Shown here: positions 34,825 to 42,806 of the stretch, piece by piece | How the letters are laid out: each line of letters begins with the position of its first letter | Position numbering within the stretch: the stretch's first letter is position 1 | NCBI RefSeq assembly: GCF_900113765.1 | Contig: NZ_FOQO01000005.1 | Coordinates: 328,762-392,761 of the forward strand | Direction of reading: 5' to 3' | DNA from: Parapedobacter indicus | GTDB taxonomy: Bacteria; Bacteroidota; Bacteroidia; Sphingobacteriales; Sphingobacteriaceae | Length of the DNA stretch: 64,000 bases | Made by a program: the position numbers and the translations under genes | Notes under the pieces: generated by a model | Told to the model about the DNA's origin: nothing | The model's database searches: none | What the model saw: only the letters and a program-made list of their open reading frames with translations

Positions 34825-35814
34825 ATGAAACGACGGTTTTACTCTTTGCTTATATTGTTGCTAGTTTGCATCTCAATAGGCCGGGCTCAAATTTATGATT
34901 TGGATGAATTACGTTACCGGCCCGATTCCAATAGCCTTAAGGTAGAAAAATCTGAACCGGGAATCCGCCCGGTTAAACTACCGATGTCTACCTTGGATCT
35001 GAAAGTGATTTATTGGCGGCATTGGTCATCTTTTGGTATTAACGCCAATCAAGCTTCTTTCAGTGATAACTGGACCGGTGGGGGTGTTAATTCAATTTCA
35101 GTAGGCGCGCTGATTAACCATAAGTCCGACTATACGCGCAATAACACGAATTTCGTGACCGAATTGATGTTGCAGTATGGAAAGCAGAAAAACAAAGACC
35201 AACTGCCCCGTAAAAACAATGACCGTATTTTTTGGGATAATAAACTGTCGTTGAAGATCTCTAACTTTTGGTCAATTTATACCTCACTGACATTTGAAAG
35301 CCAATTTGATGTGGGATTGATGTATGGCAAAGATGAAGAAGGAAATGAATTTGTGAGAACAGATACCACCCTTTCTGCATTTATGGCTCCGGGGTATCTC
35401 ACTGAATCTTTCGGGGTTGAATACAAGCCGGATAATACATTTTCGCTGCGTATCGGTACAGGAACCGCTCGGCAAACATTTATTTTGGATGATCGCGTCG
35501 TACCGACGTTTACTCCGCGATTCGGGGTGGAACCCGGACGAAGATTTCGGAACGACCTCGCATTTCAGCTGACGGCCAATTTGGATCGAAATATTGGTAA
35601 GAATCTCAATCTGAAAAGTCGTTATAATATGTTTGCTAACTACGAAGAGCTTAGTGATCCGGCTCATCGGCTGGATGCCACACTTACCGCATCGGTAACC
35701 CGGTTGATTAACGTGACGCTAAGCGGTATCTTATTGTACGACAGCCGACAGCACGAAGAAGTCCAGACCAGCCAAACACTGGCATTGGGCCTTCTGTACA
35801 AAATCCCGAGATAA
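34825..35814 (+). CDS. DUF3078 domain protein, probable outer-membrane barrel
   Basis: The 329-residue protein has a signal peptide (MKRRFYSLLILLLVCISIGRA) and the DUF3078 pattern: WSSFGINANQASFSDNWTGG, then LMLQYGKQKNKDQLPRKNND and repeated amphipathic strands. The final strand LALGLLYKIPR ends without the typical terminal Phe. Function is unknown; a small outer-membrane barrel is likely. It is 2 bp upstream of the amidase gene. Confidence 0.87.
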   Translation: MKRRFYSLLILLLVCISIGRAQIYDLDELRYRPDSNSLKVEKSEPGIRPVKLPMSTLDLKVIYWRHWSSFGINANQASFSDNWTGGGVNSISVGALINHKSDYTRNNTNFVTELMLQYGKQKNKDQLPRKNNDRIFWDNKLSLKISNFWSIYTSLTFESQFDVGLMYGKDEEGNEFVRTDTTLSAFMAPGYLTESFGVEYKPDNTFSLRIGTGTARQTFILDDRVVPTFTPRFGVEPGRRFRNDLAFQLTANLDRNIGKNLNLKSRYNMFANYEELSDPAHRLDATLTASVTRLINVTLSGILLYDSRQHEEVQTSQTLALGLLYKIPR

Positions 35815-35816
35815 CC

Positions 35817-36704
35817 ATGGTGCGAGGCGGCATTTGCACGATACACAAAGCGATGTCGATTTTGTTGGCGGCATTGGTGTTCTCCGCATGTACCGCTAAT
35901 CGCTATGCAAAAACGAATAAGCAATATAGGCAGCAACTGAAAGTATTCACAGAGCAGATGCAGGCGCCTTTGCCGTATGCGACTCCTCGTCTGGTTGCCA
36001 CCTATGATTCGACGACAGGCGTGACCGCCGTATCTGAGATTCCACAAACCAAACGCGAGGCACGCCAGGTCGCATCCATTCATTTTAATTTGCGCAAACC
36101 CAATTACGTGATCATTCATCACACGGCACAGGATAGTCTGGAACAAACGCTGCGTACATTCACCGTCCCGCATTCAGAGGTAAGTGCACATTATGTAATC
36201 GGGCGTGATGGGGAAGTCTATCAACTGCTTAACGATTATGTACGCGGGTGGCATGCGGGGGTCGGAAAATGGGGTACCGTAACCGATTTAAATTCCATAT
36301 CGTTGGGGGTCGAATTGGATAACAATGGTAAGGAGCCTTTCACCGAACCGCAGATTTATAGCTTGTTGAATCTTCTGGACACGCTGCAGCAGCGATATAA
36401 CATCCCTCCTACTAATTTCATTGCGCATTCGGATATTGCCCCATCCCGCAAAGTGGATCCAAGTGCATTCTTCCCCTGGAAGCGCCTTGCAGCGTGTGGT
36501 TTCGGGCTTTGGCCCGACGAGGTGCTGATGACACCTCCCGAAAATTTTAATCCCGAAGACGCACTGCGCATCATCGGTTACGACACCAGCAATCTGGATG
36601 CAGCAATCAAAGCGTTCAAACTGCACTATATACAAAATGATGTCAGTGGCGAACTAACGGATTACGATCTCAGCGTGTTGTATAGTCTATATCGTAAGCG
36701 ATAA
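35817..36704 (+). CDS. N-acetylmuramoyl-L-alanine amidase, lipoprotein (AmiD-like)
   Basis: The 295-residue zinc amidase has an N-terminal lipobox (LVFSAC, about residue 24). The Amidase_2 domain (about 95-230) shows zinc ligand His in VIIHHTAQD, EVSAHYVIGRDGEVYQL, and the second ligand pair in FIAHSDIAPSRKVDPS. A C-terminal peptidoglycan-binding-like helical segment follows. It removes stem peptides from glycan strands and fits functionally with the two glucosaminidases 3 kb upstream. Confidence 0.93.
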   Translation: MVRGGICTIHKAMSILLAALVFSACTANRYAKTNKQYRQQLKVFTEQMQAPLPYATPRLVATYDSTTGVTAVSEIPQTKREARQVASIHFNLRKPNYVIIHHTAQDSLEQTLRTFTVPHSEVSAHYVIGRDGEVYQLLNDYVRGWHAGVGKWGTVTDLNSISLGVELDNNGKEPFTEPQIYSLLNLLDTLQQRYNIPPTNFIAHSDIAPSRKVDPSAFFPWKRLAACGFGLWPDEVLMTPPENFNPEDALRIIGYDTSNLDAAIKAFKLHYIQNDVSGELTDYDLSVLYSLYRKR

Positions 36705-36710
36705 CGTTAC

Positions 36711-38426
36711 TTATTGTGTGGATACGCTCGTTCCGATGGATTGCTGATTTGAACGCGTGCCCTGAAATAGCAGCGAGAATAAAACCACTCCAGCACACCC
36801 CACTAGATTAAGCCAGAGGAAAGCCATGACATCAAACCACCAAAAGGATACCACGACAACCTCAGTAAGAACAGCTGCCGCAAGCACGGCTTTCCCACCG
36901 GCTCGTTTTACATAAAATGCGACGACAAAAATACCCAGAATGGTGCCGTAAAACAGCGAGCCCAAGATGTTAACGGCCTCCAATAAATTGCCCAGTTTGC
37001 TGGCGTAGAGGGCAATGACGATGCAAAATATCCCCCACATCAAAGTGAATACGCGTGAAGCTGACAGATACCTGCGTTCGCTGCCTGTTTTGCTGACAAA
37101 ACGTTTGTAGATATCGATGACGGTAGTGGATGCCAGGGAATTGATAGCGCCGGATGTCGCACCCATGGAAGCCATAAATACAATAGCTACTAACAGCCCA
37201 ATCAGGCCTTTCGGGAAATTTTCCGTCACGAAGGAGAGAAAAATATAATTGTTGTCATTGGTGTCGGCCATGGCATCGTTGGCTTGCATCAACTCCACCA
37301 AGTCCTGTCGGATTTCCTTGGTTCGCAAGTCTGTACCCTGCAGTTGGTCGCGGACCTCTGCAATAACAGCTTCATCGCCGTTATCCAATGCCGCAGTCAA
37401 TCGATGTATCTGTTTCTTTTTTTCTTCAAAAATAGCGTGGTGCTCCGCTTTCAGTTCCGCTACTTGGTCAGCATATGGACTGTTCTCAATTCGATGGAGT
37501 TCATATTTGTTGAAGAATATGGGTGGACTGTTGTACTGATAAAAGGCGAATACCAAAACGCCGATCAGCAAAATGGCAAACTGCATGGGGACCTTAAGCA
37601 ACCCGTTCATAAGTAATCCGATTCGGCTGTCACGGATCGATGAGCCGGTGAGGTAACGGCCCACTTGGCTTTGATCCGTACCAAAATAGGAAAGCTGTAG
37701 AAAAAAACCGCCGATAAGGCCGCTCCACAGGGTATATTGATTGTTCCAGTCGAAAGAAAGATCGATGGCGTTAGCCTTGCCCGATTTGCCGGCAATGTGC
37801 AGTGCCTTGGAAAGACCAATATCGTCGGGCAACATATAAATCACCAATATGCCTGCGGTGAGGAGGCCGCCGAAAATAATGGTCATTTGAAGCAGTTGCG
37901 TATACGACACGGCTTTGGTACCACCATAAACGGTATAGAGCACTACGAGTGTGCCCATGAAAAGGGTGGTATAAACGACATTGATCTGAAGAATGCTTGA
38001 TAAGATAATTGCAGGCGCATAGATCGTGATGCCGGTAGATAGGCCCCGTTGAATCAAAAAAAGCAATGCGGTAAACGCGCGTGTGCGTACGTCAAAACGT
38101 TTCTCCAGGAATTCATAAGCTGTATAGACCCGCAACCGATGGAAAATAGGGACAAACGAAATGCTCAATACAATCATCGCCAGGGGCAAACCAAAATAGA
38201 ATTGGACGAAACTCATACCGGAGGAATAAGCCAGCCCTGGAGCCGAAAGGAAGGTAATGGCGCTTGCCTGGGTGGCCATCACAGATAAAGCTACGTGATA
38301 CCAAGGTAGTGACTTATTACCCAAAAGGTATCCGTCGATGTTGCGAATTCCTTTGCTCTTGTATACGCCGTAGGCGACAATCAGCAACAACGTGCAAAAT
38401 AACACAGCCCAATCTGTCGTACTCAT
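36711..38426 (-). CDS. Sodium:solute symporter (SSS family)
   Basis: The 571-residue transporter starts at ATG 38426 (MSTTDWAVLFCTLLLIVAYG), which overlaps the preceding 39-residue gene by 4 bp; the open frame to 38492 lies within that gene. About 13-14 membrane helices are present, with family segments YLLGNKSLPWYHVALSVMAT and YFGTDQSQVGRYLTG. A charged cytosolic insert of roughly 90 residues (about 330-420) separates helices. It is the last gene of the PIG-L operon, so it probably imports a sugar or sugar derivative; the substrate is inferred only. Confidence 0.92.
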   Translation of the reverse strand: MSTTDWAVLFCTLLLIVAYGVYKSKGIRNIDGYLLGNKSLPWYHVALSVMATQASAITFLSAPGLAYSSGMSFVQFYFGLPLAMIVLSISFVPIFHRLRVYTAYEFLEKRFDVRTRAFTALLFLIQRGLSTGITIYAPAIILSSILQINVVYTTLFMGTLVVLYTVYGGTKAVSYTQLLQMTIIFGGLLTAGILVIYMLPDDIGLSKALHIAGKSGKANAIDLSFDWNNQYTLWSGLIGGFFLQLSYFGTDQSQVGRYLTGSSIRDSRIGLLMNGLLKVPMQFAILLIGVLVFAFYQYNSPPIFFNKYELHRIENSPYADQVAELKAEHHAIFEEKKKQIHRLTAALDNGDEAVIAEVRDQLQGTDLRTKEIRQDLVELMQANDAMADTNDNNYIFLSFVTENFPKGLIGLLVAIVFMASMGATSGAINSLASTTVIDIYKRFVSKTGSERRYLSASRVFTLMWGIFCIVIALYASKLGNLLEAVNILGSLFYGTILGIFVVAFYVKRAGGKAVLAAAVLTEVVVVSFWWFDVMAFLWLNLVGCAGVVLFSLLFQGTRSNQQSIGTSVSTQ

Positions 38427-38542
38427 CCGAAGTGATTGGTGAACAAATAAAATAACAGGATAAGTACCAGCAACCAGAGCACTACGATCCAATAAAAGCG
38501 CTTCCAGTTACGGATAAAGGGAGGAAGTCCCTTATCGGTCAT
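38423..38542 (-). CDS. 39-residue single-span membrane protein coupled to the symporter
   Basis: This gene is missed by simple ORF length filters. ATG 38542 starts MTDKGLPPFIRNWKRFYW, followed by a strongly hydrophobic helix (IVVLWLLVLILLFYLF) and TNHFG. It overlaps the upstream gene by 11 bp and its TGA shares bases with the symporter ATG (ATGA). Overlaps on both sides and a clean positive-inside membrane segment argue strongly that it is translated. It may be a small subunit of the symporter, as DUF4212-type proteins are for other SSS transporters, but I cannot assign it to that family. Confidence 0.85.
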   Translation of the reverse strand: MTDKGLPPFIRNWKRFYWIVVLWLLVLILLFYLFTNHFG

Positions 38543-38732
38543 GCTCGCGCCCTTTGAGGAGATTGCCCACAAAAAAGCCGGCAAGAGCCACCCCTACTAC
38601 GATACCAATGATGGCACCGAGAAAACTTTCCTGGATGTAACCGCCCGTTAGTCCGCCAAATACGGCACCAAGCAAATAAAAATAACCGGTGATGTTTTTT
38701 TCGGTGGATGGCTCTTCGATGTGTTTTTCCAT
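38532..38732 (-). CDS. 66-residue glycine-rich membrane protein
   Basis: I start it at ATG 38732 (MEKHIEEPSTEKNITGYF), preceded by AAGG; an upstream TTG at 38753 overlaps the PIG-L stop. Two membrane helices (about 16-33 and 37-57) are rich in Gly with small-residue spacing (GAVFGGLTGGYIQ, GAIIGIVVGVALAGFF), then a basic tail GREHDR. It overlaps the next gene by 11 bp. The glycine-zipper look suggests oligomerisation in the membrane. The function is unknown, probably linked to the symporter. Confidence 0.78.
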   Translation of the reverse strand: MEKHIEEPSTEKNITGYFYLLGAVFGGLTGGYIQESFLGAIIGIVVGVALAGFFVGNLLKGREHDR

Positions 38733-38749
38733 GACAATACCTTGTTTAA

Positions 38750-41185
38750 TCAATTGGGTTTTGCGAGCAAATTTACAAATAATCTATATGCCCCGGGCAC
38801 GCCGGCAGGCAATTGTCTGAAAAAAGCAAGGGATGTATAAACAAAGTTACCTTTTCCATACCGGGCTACCAGCAGCGATCCATTGCTGGGAGCTTCTTCG
38901 GGGTCTGCCATGCGCAGGGGTTGGTCATATTGACGATCAGCCTTGCCGGCAAAATATAGACCGCGTTCCTGAATCCAGCCATCAAAATCGGCAGTTGTGA
39001 TCTTGTTTGGATAATTCAGCACCCGGCTATTAGGGCTCAATAACGTCACAGGGGCAGTTTCGTCGGTTACCCTGCTTCTGCTTAAGGTCAACGGGTAAGG
39101 GCCCAAGTTAGATACTGGCAATCCGCTACTTACGTTATATTGCACCAGTAACGTACCGCCGTTCTTAACGTAAGCTAGTAAATGAGGTTGCATATACCGC
39201 ATGCGTTCATTTACATTGTATAAGCGTATCCCAGTAACGATGGCGTCGTATTGCGATAAGTTATCTGAGAGAACATCTTGTTCGTTCAGTATATCCACAC
39301 GCAATCCAATTTCCCGCAGCGCTTGCGGAATCAAATCGCCTGCACCTGGCAAATAGCCGATGCGCGTTGCTGATACACCGGTTTCAACTTTGCTTAGGCG
39401 GACGATAGCGGGAGGAAACCATGTAATGCGGGGAATATGATCGTGTGCAATTGAACGGATAGCGTAGGCCTTCTCTGTCGAATCTGCATATTTCAAAGTA
39501 ATAGTCAATGAATCGGAAAGCGATGCGTCCGCTGCTGGGTAGATCGTGAATTTAGCAGTGACTTCTTCGGATTTTTCTGAGAAATACAGCGGTATCTGCC
39601 GGGGCTCAGCCCGCCAGCCTGATGGCAGATCGACGAAGGCTGTGGCAGATACCTGATCCTGTGTATGCGCCGTAAAGACAGCTTCCAATGTCTTTGGTTC
39701 ATCGCCGTTGAATACGAACGCCTTTTGGCCAAGGTTGGCCGTTATCGGTGGCGCAATGGTCAACGGTTCATATACTTCGCCCCGGACTGGGTGAGTATAT
39801 TTATAAACAATCGGACGTTCAAAAGCGAGTTCTTTGCCATTAATGCGCAAAGTGACGGAAGTTTTGGGAACGTCGATGTTAGTAGGTCGACCCACATCTT
39901 CTTGGTGATTTATTACAAAACTGCCCAAGCCATGCGGGCTACGGAGCCAGTAGGGTTGCGTAATGCGGTTAGCCGCAATGGTAGAAGACTCTTCGTAAGG
40001 CTCGTTGTAGGTCAACGTCGTATTCCCGATGGACACTTCTACACCGGGGCGTCGTACGATGAATGTCGTGCTGATGGGAATCTCTTCACCGACCGCATAT
40101 TTAGCCACAGGAGCATAACTTTCAAACCAGATTCCGCCGCATGCGATAATCAATTCTTTGATCTCGTTAGTTTTTCGTTCCCTCCAGTAGGTATCTTTGA
40201 CTTTTTCCACCTCTGTGAGAAGGGAGAGCAACCCATTGATCGAATTTTCGGGGTGGGCTTCGTCAAAGGCATCGTAAAGAGTAGTGACCAATTGCGAAAT
40301 AGACTTGCCTCCTTCCACCCGCGTCCACGACGTTCCGATTCCGTCGAATAGTTCCTTTTCAGGGGCATCGCCGGCCAACATCTCAAACCGCTCGATGCTA
40401 TTTCCTCGTTGTCTGGCAGATCCGAATCCTTGGCTTTTATGGTTAGACCGGCTTTCTGCGGCGATTTCACCGTAAGACTCACCAAGAAATGGGTTGTAAT
40501 CACCAATGTTTATAAGTAAATGTGCTGTCGAGGGCGGAGATCCCTGGAAGAAGCTGGAGGTATTCCAAAGCAGCCGTTTGGCCTGCCATACGGATACTTG
40601 GGTAAGTTGCTCGGGGAATTGGGAAGGATCTGCGGCTGCCTTGAATGCTTCGATAGCTAATAGTGCTGATGCCTGATGGTGCCCATGTCCCGCCCGCTCA
40701 TCAGGCGGAAAGCGAGTGATAATGACATCTGGCCGGAATTTTCGGATTGTCCATACAGCATCTGCCAATATATTTTCACGGCCCCAGAATCGGAATGTCT
40801 CATCCCATGTTTTCGAAAATCCAAAGTCGAGTGCCCGCGAGAAAAACTGTTCCCCCCCGTCGACGCCCCGTGCGGCAAGGAGCTCCTGCGTACGGATCAG
40901 TCCGAGTTCTTCTGCCTGTTCGGTGCCGATGAGGTTTTGACCGCCGTCGCCACGGGTCAATGAAAGATAGCCGGTCCGGTATAGTTTCTCTTTCGCCAAC
41001 CAGGCAATTAACCGGGTATTTTCGTCGTCCGGATGGGCGGCAAAATATAGGGCGGAACCCAAGGTGTTTAATTTCTTGATAGCTTGTTTGATTTCACCAG
41101 CGTGCTTCGGTTTTTGCGTTTGGGTAATTGCGGATAGGGGAACGAAAAGAAATGAAAAGAAAAGGGCAGTACGACTTATGTTCAT
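38750..41185 (-). CDS. PIG-L family deacetylase, exported, large form
   Basis: The protein has 811 residues from ATG 41185, with a signal peptide (MNISRTALFFSFLFVPLSAITQ). The PIG-L domain (about 40-290) has the zinc motif AHPDDEN (His51, Asp53, Asp54) and later GHGHHQAS. The remainder is beta-rich with a C-terminal GATase-like/ThuA-like region (DAIVTGIRLYN, GGTLLVQYN). PIG-L enzymes deacetylate N-acetylglucosamine-type sugars. Combined with a downstream symporter this suggests amino-sugar scavenging. The start codon lies within the conserved right end of repeat element C. Confidence 0.9.
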   Translation of the reverse strand: MNISRTALFFSFLFVPLSAITQTQKPKHAGEIKQAIKKLNTLGSALYFAAHPDDENTRLIAWLAKEKLYRTGYLSLTRGDGGQNLIGTEQAEELGLIRTQELLAARGVDGGEQFFSRALDFGFSKTWDETFRFWGRENILADAVWTIRKFRPDVIITRFPPDERAGHGHHQASALLAIEAFKAAADPSQFPEQLTQVSVWQAKRLLWNTSSFFQGSPPSTAHLLINIGDYNPFLGESYGEIAAESRSNHKSQGFGSARQRGNSIERFEMLAGDAPEKELFDGIGTSWTRVEGGKSISQLVTTLYDAFDEAHPENSINGLLSLLTEVEKVKDTYWRERKTNEIKELIIACGGIWFESYAPVAKYAVGEEIPISTTFIVRRPGVEVSIGNTTLTYNEPYEESSTIAANRITQPYWLRSPHGLGSFVINHQEDVGRPTNIDVPKTSVTLRINGKELAFERPIVYKYTHPVRGEVYEPLTIAPPITANLGQKAFVFNGDEPKTLEAVFTAHTQDQVSATAFVDLPSGWRAEPRQIPLYFSEKSEEVTAKFTIYPAADASLSDSLTITLKYADSTEKAYAIRSIAHDHIPRITWFPPAIVRLSKVETGVSATRIGYLPGAGDLIPQALREIGLRVDILNEQDVLSDNLSQYDAIVTGIRLYNVNERMRYMQPHLLAYVKNGGTLLVQYNVSSGLPVSNLGPYPLTLSRSRVTDETAPVTLLSPNSRVLNYPNKITTADFDGWIQERGLYFAGKADRQYDQPLRMADPEEAPSNGSLLVARYGKGNFVYTSLAFFRQLPAGVPGAYRLFVNLLAKPN

Positions 41186-41269
41186 TCGAAATGGTTTTTT
41201 CTTTAATGGCCTCATCGAACCTGCATTTTCAGCGCCTTATACGTTAGGCGCTGACATGGCAGATTTCAA
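41181..41269 (-). repeat. Dispersed hairpin element, copy C
   Basis: On minus, TTGAAATCTGCC leads into a hairpin with inner arms TCAGCGCCT (41254-41246) and AGGCGCTGA (41237-41229) and outer arms CTGC/GCAG. The right part (GTTCGATGAGGCCATT, then AAAGAAAAAACCATTTCG) matches copy B closely. It runs into the PIG-L start codon. With the promoter at 41275-41306 the hairpin would form at the extreme 5' end of the PIG-L mRNA. Confidence 0.82.
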
Positions 41270-41274
41270 GGGTT

Positions 41275-41306
41275 TAAAGATAAGGTTTGTGAGGGAACAA
41301 AACAAA
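41275..41306 (-). promoter_or_regulatory. Candidate promoter of the PIG-L/symporter operon
   Basis: On minus TTTG (41306-41303), a 20-nt spacer and TATCTTTA (41282-41275) fit the Bacteroidota consensus with one mismatch. The -33 box coincides with the T tract of the terminator of the candidate small RNA. Start of transcription would be near 41268, at the first bases of repeat element C. Confidence 0.6.
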
Positions 41307-41334
41307 AGCCGTCCCGAAGTACATCGGGACGGCT
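41298..41334 (-). terminator. Terminator of the candidate small RNA / thioredoxin operon
   Basis: AGCCGTCCCGA (41307-41317) pairs perfectly with 41324-41334 over a 6-nt loop. On minus it is followed by TTTTGTTTTG. It is the first strong terminator downstream of the peroxiredoxin-thioredoxin-DUF6952 operon, but 170 bp away and after a separate promoter. Confidence 0.9.
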
Positions 41335-41430
41335 CCTGCAAATTAACAATTAAAAAATCATTTAAATCTTAAAACCGCCCTTTAAGCAAACGCCAAAGAA
41401 CTTTAAGAAGTTAACCTTTAACAACGGTAA
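41299..41430 (-). ncRNA. Candidate small RNA of about 130 nt
   Basis: A good promoter (41436-41466) and a perfect terminator (41298-41334) enclose about 130 nt of minus-strand sequence that has no reading frame longer than a few codons. The RNA would begin near 41430, carry three TTAAAG motifs (two in GTTAAAGGTTAAC- and CTTAAAG-type contexts) and end in the GC-rich hairpin. It could alternatively be a 3' untranslated extension with an internal promoter. I do not recognise an RNA family. Confidence 0.5.
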
Positions 41431-41435
41431 AGTTA

Positions 41436-41466
41436 CAAAAATATGTACGATATCGTTGACTGCAAG
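41436..41466 (-). promoter_or_regulatory. Promoter of the candidate small RNA
   Basis: On minus CTTG (41466-41463), 19 nt, TATTTTTG (41443-41436): the -7 box is perfect, and -33 has one mismatch. It lies just downstream of the DUF6952 gene and does not precede any protein gene directly. Confidence 0.6.
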
Positions 41467-41504
41467 GCGACAAGTTTTCCACAAATAAACGGTTTTAAAC
41501 ATTG

Positions 41505-41765
41505 TTACGCCTTGTCAATCGACCCGAGTACCCGCTTCATAAATGTATTGACCGCTTCTTTCCGCTCAACTCCGCTTTTCACCAACTTATCTACTTCAAT
41601 GGCGCCATACATATTCGAAATTAACTCACCGATGACATCTAACTCTTCGTCCTTCAGCGTGGGTACTTCGATAAGCGATTCAAGGGTTTCGATGGTTTCC
41701 AAGACATAGTCCTGGTCGTTTTGTTCGATGAATTCAGCCAGGTGTTTAATTATGGGTAACTTCAT
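41505..41765 (-). CDS. DUF6952 family protein
   Basis: The 86-residue, acidic, helical cytosolic protein (MKLPIIKHLAEFIEQNDQDY, ending RKEAVNTFMKRVLGSIDKA) is one I recall as DUF6952, a Bacteroidota family encoded after a thioredoxin. It overlaps the thioredoxin gene by 20 bp, which implies coupled translation. No catalytic motif or Cys is present. A role as a partner of the thioredoxin or peroxiredoxin is inferred from position. Confidence 0.83.
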   Translation of the reverse strand: MKLPIIKHLAEFIEQNDQDYVLETIETLESLIEVPTLKDEELDVIGELISNMYGAIEVDKLVKSGVERKEAVNTFMKRVLGSIDKA

Positions 41766-42060
41766 TCAATAACTCGATTAACGGGTCAAATTTATTCGTT
41801 TGTACCTGGTTCACCAGTTGACCGTTTTTGAATGCAGCAAAGGTGGGCAGGTTACTGACATTGGCCAATTGCCTTGATTGCGGAAACCGCTCGGCATCTG
41901 CAATGACAAAGGAAATTTGTTCATTTTCTGAAGCGAGCTTTTTGAACTTCGGTTTCATGATTTTGCAGTTGCCGCACCAAGTGGCCGAATATTGTACCAA
42001 GACCACATCGTTGTTTTTTACGATGTCGAAAAGGTTGTCGTTTTCTAATTCCTGTAACAT
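41746..42060 (-). CDS. Thioredoxin-family protein with CGNC active site
   Basis: The 104-residue cytosolic thioredoxin fold has active site TWCGNCK (Cys29, Cys32) instead of WCGPCK. The cis-Pro region is SNLPTFAAFKNGQ. Replacement of the active-site Pro by Asn should raise the redox potential relative to classical thioredoxin. It is encoded between a peroxiredoxin and DUF6952, so its likely job is to reduce that peroxiredoxin. Confidence 0.92.
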   Translation of the reverse strand: MLQELENDNLFDIVKNNDVVLVQYSATWCGNCKIMKPKFKKLASENEQISFVIADAERFPQSRQLANVSNLPTFAAFKNGQLVNQVQTNKFDPLIELLNEVTHN

Positions 42061-42129
42061 ACTAATTCTCCTTTTATAAGGGTAGCCCCCGTTCAGTGGA
42101 GCGCTACCGCTATCACTTGTGTGTTGTTG

Positions 42130-42774
42130 CTAGCTCAGCGAAACTTGGCTGGCTAGGTAGCTGGCTACACCGTCGCGGGTGGCGTGCATGGCGTCTTTGC
42201 CTTCCTCCCAGTTGGCGGGGCATACTTCGCCGAATTTCTGTACGTGAGCATACGCGTCGATCAGCCGGAGGTATTCTTTTACGTTACGGCCCAACGGCAT
42301 GTCATTTACACTCTCGTGAAACACCTTGCCGTCTTCGTCAATCAGGTATGTCGCCCGGAAAGTCACATTTGAGCCGTCAAATAAATATCCGAATTCTTCA
42401 CTTTCTTTTTCTTCGCCTTCTAATATACCCAATACGCGTGACAGATTGCGGTTGGTGTCGGCCAAAATAGGATAAGTCACACCTTCGATACCGCCGTTGT
42501 CTTTCGAGGTATTTAACCAGGCAAAATGCACTTCATTGGTGTCGCACGAGGCACCAACTACCAAGGTGTTACGTTTTTCAAATTCGGGTAATGCTTCTTG
42601 GAATGCGTGTAGTTCAGTCGGACATACAAACGTAAAATCCTTTGGGTACCAGAACAGCAATACTTTTTTGCCTTTTTGGGTAGCTTCTTCAAAAATGTTG
42701 ATAGACAAGTAATCACCGAGGTAATCAATTGCATCAACCGTAATGTTTGGGAATTTTTTTCCTGTTAAACTCAT
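42130..42774 (-). CDS. 2-Cys peroxiredoxin (AhpC/Prx type)
   Basis: The protein has 214 residues from ATG 42774 (MSLTGKKFPNITVDAID). The peroxidatic Cys51 is in FTFVCPTE, the resolving Cys in GEVCPANW near the C-terminus. A conserved WLNTSKDNGGI stretch follows. It reduces hydrogen peroxide and alkyl peroxides in the cytosol and needs a thiol reductant, probably the CGNC thioredoxin encoded 69 bp downstream. An exact -7 box lies 25 bp upstream of the start. Confidence 0.95.
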   Translation of the reverse strand: MSLTGKKFPNITVDAIDYLGDYLSINIFEEATQKGKKVLLFWYPKDFTFVCPTELHAFQEALPEFEKRNTLVVGASCDTNEVHFAWLNTSKDNGGIEGVTYPILADTNRNLSRVLGILEGEEKESEEFGYLFDGSNVTFRATYLIDEDGKVFHESVNDMPLGRNVKEYLRLIDAYAHVQKFGEVCPANWEEGKDAMHATRDGVASYLASQVSLS

Positions 42775-42798
42775 GACTATCTGTTTATTTTTCGAGTG

Positions 42799-42806
42799 CA
42801 AAGATA
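42799..42806 (-). promoter_or_regulatory. -7 promoter box of the peroxiredoxin operon
   Basis: The minus strand reads TATCTTTG (followed by CAC), an exact TAnnTTTG match. The -33 region is not well conserved, as would suit an activator-dependent stress promoter, though that is a guess. Confidence 0.6.

Noticed and set aside
38427..38492. N-terminal extension of the symporter
   Set aside because: It lies in another frame of the 39-residue membrane protein gene; the ATG at 38426 coupled through ATGA gives the normal first helix.
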